Shown here: positions 41,986 to 48,563 of the stretch, in pieces | How the letters are laid out: each line of letters opens with the position of its first letter | How positions within the stretch are numbered: the stretch's first letter is position 1 | DNA from: Ideonella livida | GTDB taxonomy: Bacteria > Pseudomonadota > Gammaproteobacteria > Burkholderiales > Burkholderiaceae_C | Direction of reading: 5' to 3' | NCBI RefSeq assembly: GCF_010499455.1 | Contig: NZ_JAAGOH010000025.1 | Span: forward strand, 1-64,000 | Length of the DNA: 64,000 nucleotides | Made by a program: the position numbers and the translations under genes | Notes under the pieces: model-generated | The model's database searches: none | Seen by the model: only the letters and a program-made list of their open reading frames with translations | Told to the model about the DNA's origin: nothing

Positions 41986-43249
41986 CACCGTGGCCGCCCC
42001 CGCCACCCCCCTCCCCCCCTCCACCGCCCCCGCCCCCGCGCCAGCCGGCGGCCGCCGGGCGCTGCAGCCTCGTGGCTCCAGCCAAGGCGGCCTGCGCCAG
42101 TACAACGAACGCGTGGTGCTGCAGGCCATCCGCCTGCACGGCGCCCTGCCCGCGGCCGAGATTGCCCGCCTGACCCAGCTCACCGCGCAGACGGTGTCCA
42201 TGATCACCAAGCGCCTGATCGAGGACGGCCTGCTGGTCAAGGGCAGCCCGCTGCGTGGCAAGGTGGGCCAGCCCTCGGTCCCCCTGGGCCTGGACCCGGA
42301 GGGGGCCTTCTCGCTGGGGGTCAAGGTCGGCCGCCGCAGCCTGGACGTGCTGCTGATCGACTTCACCGGCCAGGTGCGCGAGCGCTCCAGCCTGGACTAC
42401 CCCCACCCCGAACCGCAGCAGGTGCTGCAGGCCATCGTGGGCACCGTGCAGGCCATGGTGGCCGGCCTGGGCACGCGGGCCAGCCGCCTGCAGGGCATCG
42501 GCATGGCCGCGCCGCTCTCGCTGGGCGGCTGGCAGCAGCTGCTGGGCTACCCCGACGACCTGGCCGAGCGCTGGCGCGACTTTGACCTGGCCGGCGAGGT
42601 GGAACGCCAGACCGGCCTGCCCACCGCCCTGCTCAAGGACACGGCCGCCGCGTGCGTGGCCGAGCTGGTGGCCGGACGCGGCCGCACCATCACCAGCTTC
42701 CTCTACATCTTCGTGGACACCTTCATCGGCGGCGGCCTGGTGCTCGACAGCCACCTGCGCGCCGGCCTGCACGGCAACGCCGGCGCGGTCGGCTCGCTGC
42801 CGCTGGGCCTGGCGGTCACGCCGCAGGGCACGCCGCCGCAGCTGCTCAGCCAGGCCTCGCTGCTCACGCTGGAGGCCCGGTACAGCGCCGCCGGCCTGGA
42901 CCCCAGCGCCCTGGGCGATGCGCGCGCCCTGCAGGACGGCTGGGCACCGGTCACCCGCGTGTGGCTGCAGGAGGCGGCCCGCGGCATCGCCCTGTGCATC
43001 AACAGCGCCGCCTGCCTGCTGGACCTGGACAGCGTGATCCTGGACGGCTCGTTCAGCCGCCCGCTGCTGCAGGCGCTGCTGGCCGAGCTGGCCACCGCGC
43101 TGCAGGCCTACAGCTGGGAAGGGGTGACCCCGCCGCAGGTGCTGCCCGGCCAGATCGGCTCGGACGCCCGCGCCCTGGGCGGCGCGCTGATCCCGCTGCA
43201 CGCCAACTTCTCCCCCGACCGCGGCCTGTTCCTCAAGGCCGCCGGCTGA
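41975..43249 (+). CDS. ROK-family transcriptional repressor of the frc locus
   Basis: This 424-aa protein has an N-terminal winged helix (about residues 40-100: AEIARLTQLTAQTVSMITKRLIEDGLL) and a ROK sugar-kinase-like sensor domain. The sensor keeps VDTFIGGGLVLDSHL and the GNAGAVG block but has VGRRSLD where kinases have an ATP-binding DxGGT, so it senses and does not phosphorylate. The CxCGxxGC zinc motif of many ROK proteins is absent. The start is TTG 41975, overlapping the mutarotase gene by 11 bp, because GGAGAA lies 5 bases before it; GTG 41990 is the alternative. It probably represses frcK and frcBCA through the repeat at 38411-38431. Confidence 0.87.
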   Translation: MPPDTVAAPATPLPPSTAPAPAPAGGRRALQPRGSSQGGLRQYNERVVLQAIRLHGALPAAEIARLTQLTAQTVSMITKRLIEDGLLVKGSPLRGKVGQPSVPLGLDPEGAFSLGVKVGRRSLDVLLIDFTGQVRERSSLDYPHPEPQQVLQAIVGTVQAMVAGLGTRASRLQGIGMAAPLSLGGWQQLLGYPDDLAERWRDFDLAGEVERQTGLPTALLKDTAAACVAELVAGRGRTITSFLYIFVDTFIGGGLVLDSHLRAGLHGNAGAVGSLPLGLAVTPQGTPPQLLSQASLLTLEARYSAAGLDPSALGDARALQDGWAPVTRVWLQEAARGIALCINSAACLLDLDSVILDGSFSRPLLQALLAELATALQAYSWEGVTPPQVLPGQIGSDARALGGALIPLHANFSPDRGLFLKAAG

Positions 43250-43275
43250 ACACGCGGCGGCCGCGGCCGCCGCGC

Positions 43276-44691
43276 TCAGCGGCGGAAGATCTTGCCCGGG
43301 TTGAGGATGTGGTCCGGGTCCAGCGCCTGCTTGACCGCGCGCATCAGGGCCACGGCGCCTTCGCCGGTCTCCTCGATCAGGAAGCCCTGCTTGTGCAGGC
43401 CGATGCCGTGCTCGCCGGTGCAGGTGCCCTGCATGGCGATGGCCCGGTGTACCACCGCCTGGTTCAGGCGCTCAGCCGTCTCGGCCTCGGCCGGCAGCGC
43501 CGGGTCGATCAGGTAGGCGATGTGGAAGTTGCCGTCGCCCACGTGCCCGACGATGAAAAAGGGCAGGCCCGAGGCCTGGGCCTCGTCGGCGGCCACCGTC
43601 ACCGCCTCGGCCAGGCGCGAGATGGGCACGCAGGTGTCGGTGGTGATGGCGCGGCAGCCGGGCTTCATCTGCAGCGCGCTGAAGTAGGCGTGGTGGCGGG
43701 CGGTCCAGAGCTTGGTGCGCTCCTCGGGCGTGGTGGCCCACTGGAAGCTCTCGCCGCCGTGCTCCAGCGCCAGCTCCTGCACCGTGGCCGCCTGCTCCTG
43801 CACGCCGGCCGGGCTGCCGTGGAACTCCATCAGCAGCATGGGCGCCTCACGCAGGCCCAGGTGGTCGTGGTGGTTCACGGCGCGCACCGCGTTGGCGTCC
43901 AGCAGCTCGCAGCGGGCGATGGGCACGCCCAGCTGGATGAGGGCGATGGTGGTGTTGACCGCCGCGCCCACGTCCGGAAAGAAGCAGATGGCCGCGGCCA
44001 CACTCTCTGGCAGGGGATGCAGCTTCAGGGTGATCTCGGTGATCACACCCAACGTGCCCTCGCTGCCCACCATCAGGCGGGTCAGGTCGTAGCCGGCGCT
44101 GCTCTTCTTGGCTCGGGTGCCCGTGTGGACGATCTCGCCCCGGGCGGTGACCACGGTCAGGGCCAGCACGTTCTCACGCATGGTGCCGTAGCGCACGGCG
44201 TTGGTGCCGCTGGCGCGGGTGGCCGTCATGCCGCCCAGGCTGGCGTCGGCGCCGGGGTCGATGGGAAAGAACAGGCCCTGGTCCTTGATCTCGCGGTTGA
44301 GCTGGCTGCGCAGCACGCCGGGCTGCACGGTCACGGTCAGGTCCTCGGCCTGCACCGCCACCACCCGGTTCATGCGCGAGAGGTCCAGGCTGACCCCGCC
44401 CTCCACCGCCAGCAGGTGACCCTCCAGCGAGCTGCCCGCCCCGTAGGGAATGACCGGCACCTTGAAGCGGGCGCACTGGGCCACGGCAAAGGCGACGTCT
44501 TCGGTGCTGTCGCAGAAGACCACCGCGTCGGGCGGCGGCACCTCGTAGGGGGACTCGTCCCGTCCGTGCAGCTCGCGCATGGCGCGGGCAGCGCTGAAGC
44601 GGTCGCCAAAGTGTGCCTGCAGGGCGGCCAGCAGTTCGGCCGGGGCGGTGCGCGGAGGCAGGAGGTCCAGGGCATGGGTGGGGGCGTTCAT
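43276..44691 (-). CDS. FAD-binding 2-hydroxyacid dehydrogenase (GlcD/D-lactate type)
   Basis: This 471-aa flavoprotein has a PCMH-type FAD domain (PVIPYGAGSSLEGHLLAVEGG at about residues 78-98, DPGADASLGGMTATRASGTN, GSEGTLGVITEITLKL) and a C-terminal FAD-oxidase domain (GHVGDGNFHIAYLID, GTCTGEHGIGLHKQGFL). The family oxidises D-lactate, glycolate or D-2-hydroxyglutarate. A complete separate GlcE/GlcF set is not adjacent, so a stand-alone D-lactate dehydrogenase (LDHD/Dld-like) is likelier than glycolate oxidase. It converges on the ROK gene with a 26-bp gap. Confidence 0.88.
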   Translation of the reverse strand: MNAPTHALDLLPPRTAPAELLAALQAHFGDRFSAARAMRELHGRDESPYEVPPPDAVVFCDSTEDVAFAVAQCARFKVPVIPYGAGSSLEGHLLAVEGGVSLDLSRMNRVVAVQAEDLTVTVQPGVLRSQLNREIKDQGLFFPIDPGADASLGGMTATRASGTNAVRYGTMRENVLALTVVTARGEIVHTGTRAKKSSAGYDLTRLMVGSEGTLGVITEITLKLHPLPESVAAAICFFPDVGAAVNTTIALIQLGVPIARCELLDANAVRAVNHHDHLGLREAPMLLMEFHGSPAGVQEQAATVQELALEHGGESFQWATTPEERTKLWTARHHAYFSALQMKPGCRAITTDTCVPISRLAEAVTVAADEAQASGLPFFIVGHVGDGNFHIAYLIDPALPAEAETAERLNQAVVHRAIAMQGTCTGEHGIGLHKQGFLIEETGEGAVALMRAVKQALDPDHILNPGKIFRR

Positions 44692-44747
44692 GCCGCCGCA
44701 TTCTGGGCCTGCCCCCGCCCGTGGCCAATGGGGGGCGATGCCGGGTG

Positions 44748-44767
44748 GGCCTGCAGGCTTGCAGGCC
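44748..44767 (-). terminator. Hairpin after the DUF3617 gene
   Basis: GGCCTGCA (44748-44755) and TGCAGGCC (44760-44767) form a perfect 8-bp stem with a GGCT loop, 19 bases beyond the DUF3617 stop on the minus strand. There is no U-run. Confidence 0.35.
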
Positions 44768-44786
44768 TGCCCGGGCGCGCGGGCCC

Positions 44787-45848
44787 TCAGCGGGCCAGGC
44801 CGCGCAATGCGTCCTTGCCGCGCTGGAGGGCCTCCTCCAGCAGCGCCCGGCGTTCGGCGGCCTTGTCGCGCTTGGCCGGCGCTGCAGGCGCGGCGGGCTC
44901 GGCCGCCGCCACCGGCAGCGCGCCGGCCGCGGCATGGGCGGCGCAGAACTCACGGTACTTCTCGGCCACGGGCAGGGAATCGCCACGGCCCACGCATTCG
45001 CGCTGCACCAGTTTCTGGCCATGGCCGCCCTCGCCCACACAGGCCTGGGCCAGGGTCTTGAGGTCCTCCGCACGTTCGGCCTCGGCGCACAGGGTCTGGC
45101 GCTGCACGCCCAGGTCCACGCCGCACACGGCGCTGGCATCGCCCAGGTCATCGGCCCCCGGCACACCCGGCTGGCGCGGCCGGCCCGCCAGGGCACGCAG
45201 GCCCTCCGGTGTGCGGGCACGGGTGCAGAAGCCGGCCTGCTGCTCGGCGCTGCACAGGCCGGGCTGCCGGAACAGGGCCGGCTGCAGGTTCAGCACCGCT
45301 TGGCCGCAGGCCTGCAGCAACGCGGCATGGGCCTGTCCCTGCGCCGCGGCAGCGGCGGCCTGCCACGGGGCCATGGGCTCGGGCAGCTCGGCGGCGCAAA
45401 CCCCCAGCCGGCGACCGCTCAGGGCCATTTGCAAGGTCTGGCCCCCCTGGACCATCTCCACCCGGCCGCTGTAGGCATCCGGGCCCTCCCGGGTGAGCTC
45501 GAAGGTGCCCCGCCCCTCGGGACACTGCAGCGTCCAGCGGGTGGTGGCACCCTGGCGCTGGGTGTCCAGCACCTGGCACTGGTGTTCCTGCAGGCCGGGG
45601 GGCCCCTGCTCTTCCACGCCACGGTCCAGGCACAGGGTGCGGGTGGACGGCGGCAGGACCCTACCCGGCACGGTCATGCTCTGGGTGACCTCCCAGCGGT
45701 CTTTGGGGGCGTTGGCCGCCTCCGCCACCGCCGGCAGCGCCAGCAAAACCAGCAGCGCGGCCCGCTTGACAGGAATCCTGCTGCGGCGGCGCGACCCGTC
45801 AACAGCCAAGGCAGAGAGGGCAGGGAGACAGGCGGAATGGAAGGACAT
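44787..45848 (-). CDS. Exported DUF3617-type protein
   Basis: This 353-aa protein is probably periplasmic. The start MSFHSACL has AGGAG 7 bases upstream. The signal sequence is long, with a basic SRRRSRIPVKR region before the hydrophobic AALLVLLALPAVAEA. Residues 55-150 follow the DUF3617 pattern (RWEVTQSMTVPGR, TLCLDRG, HQCQVLDTQRQGATTRWTLQC, YSGRVEM) with paired cysteines. The remaining 200 residues carry about nine more cysteines spaced like disulfides, and an Ala/Pro-rich end. Function is unknown. It is divergent from the PEP-CTERM gene across 280 bp that hold a run of nine C. Confidence 0.75.
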   Translation of the reverse strand: MSFHSACLPALSALAVDGSRRRSRIPVKRAALLVLLALPAVAEAANAPKDRWEVTQSMTVPGRVLPPSTRTLCLDRGVEEQGPPGLQEHQCQVLDTQRQGATTRWTLQCPEGRGTFELTREGPDAYSGRVEMVQGGQTLQMALSGRRLGVCAAELPEPMAPWQAAAAAAQGQAHAALLQACGQAVLNLQPALFRQPGLCSAEQQAGFCTRARTPEGLRALAGRPRQPGVPGADDLGDASAVCGVDLGVQRQTLCAEAERAEDLKTLAQACVGEGGHGQKLVQRECVGRGDSLPVAEKYREFCAAHAAAGALPVAAAEPAAPAAPAKRDKAAERRALLEEALQRGKDALRGLAR

Positions 45849-46128
45849 GTTGAAGCTCCTGGTCGGCATGGCGCTGGCGGCCGGTCATGGCGGCGCAGCC
45901 CGCAGCGCACCGGTCCCCCAGCCGCCGCCAGCGCGGTGGTGCCATTGGACGCCGGCCCAAGCCGCCTGCCCATCGGCCACGGCCACCAGACGCGGGGATC
46001 ACCCCCCCCCTTGTTCGTGGTGCCTGCCACGCGAGCCGCACCGTCTGCCGCCGCTGCGTAAACCGGTGAGCCGCGCAGGCCTTTCCCAGTCAGCCCTGCC
46101 GCGCGCCCCCCACGCTCCGGAGAAGTCC

Positions 46129-46803
46129 ATGCCCCTGTTGACGCACCCCTTGACCCCTTGGCCGCTGCTGGCCGGCTTGCTGCTGCCGATGACGGGCCAT
46201 GCCCTGGCCCCGATTGCGGTGCAGTCCTACAGCGGCCCCGACGGCCCCTATGGCTTCTATGGCTATGACGACCAGACCTACAGCGGGAGCCGCGCCGGCG
46301 GCCTGCTGTCCGGGGGCACCGGGGACTTGACCGACGGGGTGGTGGGCGGCTCGGTGGGCTCAGGCTACTGGAACTGGTCGCCCTATGTCATGTGGGACGG
46401 CGTCTCGCCCGTCCTGACCCTGGACCTGGGCACCGAGCACCTGGTGCAGAGCGTGCAGACCAGCCTGATCGCCTACCCCAGCGCCGCGGTCTACATCCCC
46501 ACCGAGGCGCGGCTGCGCTTCTCGACCAACGGGGTGGACTATGGGCCGGAGATCGTGCGCACCTTCAGCGCCGCCGAACGCGCGCTGGGCAACGACGCCA
46601 CGCCCACCTACGAGCTGCTGTCGAGCGGGGCCGCCAGCGGTCGCTATCTGCAGCTGACCCTGGTGAGCGCGGGCCGCTGGACGGGCCTGTCGGAGGTGAC
46701 GCTGCTGGGCAGTGCAGCGGCCGTGCCCGAGCCCACCCCACTGGCCCTGCTGGCAGCCGGGCTGTCGCTGCTGGCCTGGCGGCGCCGACGCCCGGCTGGC
46801 TAA
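46129..46803 (+). CDS. PEP-CTERM sorting domain protein
   Basis: This 224-aa secreted protein has an N-terminal signal (PLLAGLLLPMTGHALA), a beta-rich middle with a discoidin-like look (SYSGPDGPYGFYGYDDQTYSG, LDLGTEHLVQSVQTSL, RFSTNGVDYGPEIVRTF), and the C-terminal sorting tag AVPEPTPLALLAAGLSLLAW followed by RRRR. The tag is recognised by an exosortase, which must be encoded elsewhere. Such proteins are usually linked to extracellular polysaccharide or surface structures. GGAGAA precedes the ATG by 6 bases. Confidence 0.88.
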   Translation: MPLLTHPLTPWPLLAGLLLPMTGHALAPIAVQSYSGPDGPYGFYGYDDQTYSGSRAGGLLSGGTGDLTDGVVGGSVGSGYWNWSPYVMWDGVSPVLTLDLGTEHLVQSVQTSLIAYPSAAVYIPTEARLRFSTNGVDYGPEIVRTFSAAERALGNDATPTYELLSSGAASGRYLQLTLVSAGRWTGLSEVTLLGSAAAVPEPTPLALLAAGLSLLAWRRRRPAG

Positions 46804-46812
46804 CATGCCCGC

Positions 46813-47409
46813 ATGGCCAACCGACTCACACAAATTGCCACGCGCACCGGCGACGATGGCACCACCGGACTGGGTGACGGGCAGCGCGTGCCCAAGGATC
46901 ACCTGCGCATCGACGCCATGGGCGACGTGGACGAGCTGAACTCCCACCTGGGTGTGCTGTTGGCCGAACCGCTGCCCGAGGCGGTGCGCGAGCTGCTGGT
47001 GACCATCCAGCACGAGCTGTTCAACCTGGGCGGCGAGCTGTGCATGCCCGGCCACCGCCTGCTGCAGGACGAGGCCGTGCTGCGCCTGGACCAGGCCCTG
47101 GCCGAGCACAACGCGGCGCTGCCGCGGCTGATGGAGTTCATCCTGCCGGCGGGCACGCGCAGTGCATCGCTGGCGCATGTGGCGCGCACCGTGGCGCGTC
47201 GCGCCGAGCGCGCGGTGGTGCGTCTGGCCGCGCAGGAGGCGGTCCACCCCGCACCGCGGCAGTACCTCAACCGGCTCTCCGACCTGCTGTTCGTGCTGGC
47301 CCGGGTGCTCAACCGCGCCAACCTCGACGGCCTGGGCGGTGACGACGTGTACTGGCGCAGTGAGCGCCTGGCCCGTCAGCAGGCTGGCGGCGAACACACC
47401 ACGGACTGA
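46813..47409 (+). CDS. Cob(I)yrinic acid a,c-diamide adenosyltransferase, PduO type
   Basis: This 198-aa helical-bundle enzyme transfers the adenosyl group of ATP to cob(I)alamin, making coenzyme B12. The ATP loop TRTGDDGTTGLGDGQRV (about residues 8-24), GDVDELNSHLGVLLAE, SLAHVARTVARRAERAVV with the catalytic Arg residues, and YLNRLSDLLFVLARVLN are all family-standard. It begins 9 bp after the PEP-CTERM gene, but the functions are unrelated. No other cobalamin gene is nearby, so it probably serves salvage. Confidence 0.93.
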   Translation: MANRLTQIATRTGDDGTTGLGDGQRVPKDHLRIDAMGDVDELNSHLGVLLAEPLPEAVRELLVTIQHELFNLGGELCMPGHRLLQDEAVLRLDQALAEHNAALPRLMEFILPAGTRSASLAHVARTVARRAERAVVRLAAQEAVHPAPRQYLNRLSDLLFVLARVLNRANLDGLGGDDVYWRSERLARQQAGGEHTTD

Positions 47410-47501
47410 GCCGTTTGGCCGGCGGCGCCTGCGTATGCCGGTGTGAGCCCAACGCCGACTTCTCCTGTGCCACCGGACCACCCCGAAGGGCGGAACTACC
47501 C

Positions 47502-47521
47502 GCCTGCGCGCACGCGCAGGC
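47502..47521. terminator. Inverted repeat between convergent genes
   Basis: GCCTGCGCG and CGCGCAGGC are perfect 9-bp complementary arms around CA (47511-47512), in the gap between the convergent PduO and 102-aa genes. A bidirectional terminator is possible; there is no U-run on either side. Confidence 0.35.
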
Positions 47522-47535
47522 ATCGGGCCGGGCCT

Positions 47536-47844
47536 TCAGCAGGTCACCGTCATGGCGCCCACGTCCACCACCACCAGCGGGCGCGCCAGGGCGGCGCAGG
47601 CGTTCTGGGCAAAGGCCTGCCGCCAATGCTCGTCCTCAAAGCCGGACTCGCCCACCTCGCTGGCCAGGGCCAGCACCTTGTCGGCCGTGAGCACCTTGCC
47701 ACTGGCACGCAGGGGGCTGCAATCCAGGCGCACGAATTCCTGATCCAGCCAGCGGCGGGCTTCGAAGGGATCGGGCAGCGGCGCCTCCACGGCGATGTCC
47801 AGACGCTTGCGCGCGTCAAAGAGGACGGAGAGTTCGTGTCTCAT
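47536..47844 (-). CDS. Hypothetical 102-aa protein coupled to ECF sigma factor
   Basis: I do not recognise the family. The product begins MRHELSVLFDARKRLDIAVE and ends VVVDVGAMTVTC. It has no signal peptide or clear membrane helix, and a mixed alpha/beta composition. Its ATG overlaps the sigma factor's TGA (ATGA), so the two are translated together at a linked ratio. That invites the idea of an anti-sigma or accessory partner, but it lacks the usual anti-sigma zinc or membrane features. Confidence 0.7.
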   Translation of the reverse strand: MRHELSVLFDARKRLDIAVEAPLPDPFEARRWLDQEFVRLDCSPLRASGKVLTADKVLALASEVGESGFEDEHWRQAFAQNACAALARPLVVVDVGAMTVTC

Positions 47845-48464
47845 GGCGTGTCTTTTCTGGCGAGGGGGGCGGGAGACGGCGTGGCGCTCAGTTCCCGGTG
47901 CAGCCAGGCACGGGCCAGGGTCCAGTCGCGCTTGACCGTTGCCGGAGAAATGTCGAGCACCTCGGCAATCTCGTCAATCTCCAGTCCCCCGAAGAAGCGC
48001 AGCTCCACCACCTTGGCCGCGCGCGGGTCCAGCGCCTCGAAGGCCAGCAGGCATTCGTGCACCGCCAGCACGTCACGGTCGCTGGGAGCGGCCAGGTCGT
48101 CCAGGCCCGACAGCGAGAGCGCCGTCACGTCGGCGTCGCGCTTGGCCGCCCGCCGCGCCTGCTCATGGCTCACCAGGATGCGGCGCATCATGGTGGAGGC
48201 CACCGCCAGGAAGTGCGAGCGGTTGCGCCAGTGCGTGCGCGTCTGCTCGGCCATGCGGAACCAGGCCTCGTGGGTGAGCGCGGTGGCGCTCAGGGTGTGG
48301 CCCGGGTCCTCCTTGCGCATGTGGCCGCGGGCCATGCGGCGCAGCTCGTCGTACAGGGCCTCGAACAGGCGCTGGCCCGCCTGCGGATCGGGTCCGCTGA
48401 ACTGCGACAGCCAGAGCGTGAGCTCGGGATCGGCGCCGCCTTGGGCGAAGGGATCAGAAACCAT
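47841..48464 (-). CDS. ECF-type sigma-70 factor (kinase-associated)
   Basis: This 207-aa RNA polymerase sigma factor has region 2 (LFEALYDELRRMARGHMRKE, ATALTHEAWFRMAEQ, FLAVASTMMRRILVSHEQ) and region 4 (LDPRAAKVVELRFFGGLEIDEIAEVLDISPATVKRDW). This arrangement matches the TIGR02999-type ECF group, which is usually found beside a Ser/Thr protein kinase, as here across a 99-bp divergent gap. Phosphorylation by the neighbouring kinase is a reasonable control model. The ATG at 48464 aligns with the family start; a 17-bp inverted repeat sits 20 bp upstream. Confidence 0.88.
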   Translation of the reverse strand: MVSDPFAQGGADPELTLWLSQFSGPDPQAGQRLFEALYDELRRMARGHMRKEDPGHTLSATALTHEAWFRMAEQTRTHWRNRSHFLAVASTMMRRILVSHEQARRAAKRDADVTALSLSGLDDLAAPSDRDVLAVHECLLAFEALDPRAAKVVELRFFGGLEIDEIAEVLDISPATVKRDWTLARAWLHRELSATPSPAPLARKDTP

Positions 48465-48484
48465 GCACGTCACCAGGGCCCGGA

Positions 48485-48501
48485 CACATTGCAGCAATGT
48501 G
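48485..48501. promoter_or_regulatory. Inverted repeat between ECF sigma and kinase genes
   Basis: CACATTG (48485-48491), CAG, CAATGTG (48495-48501) is a perfect 7-bp inverted repeat in the 99-bp divergent gap, 20 bp from the sigma start and 62 bp from the kinase start. It could be an operator for both genes or an mRNA stem ahead of the sigma gene. Confidence 0.5.
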
Positions 48502-48563
48502 CGCGATTATGGGTGCGCACCGCTGAATCCGGCACACCCCGGCCGCGCCTGCCCGGCACGCGC

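Noticed and set aside
41975-43249. ROK sugar kinase instead of regulator
   Set aside because: An N-terminal winged helix is present and the ATP-binding DxGGT motif is replaced by VGRRSLD, so it is a regulator.
43276-44691. Glycolate oxidase subunit GlcD
   Set aside because: glcE and glcF are not adjacent. The 471-aa stand-alone form is closer to D-lactate/2-hydroxyacid dehydrogenases.
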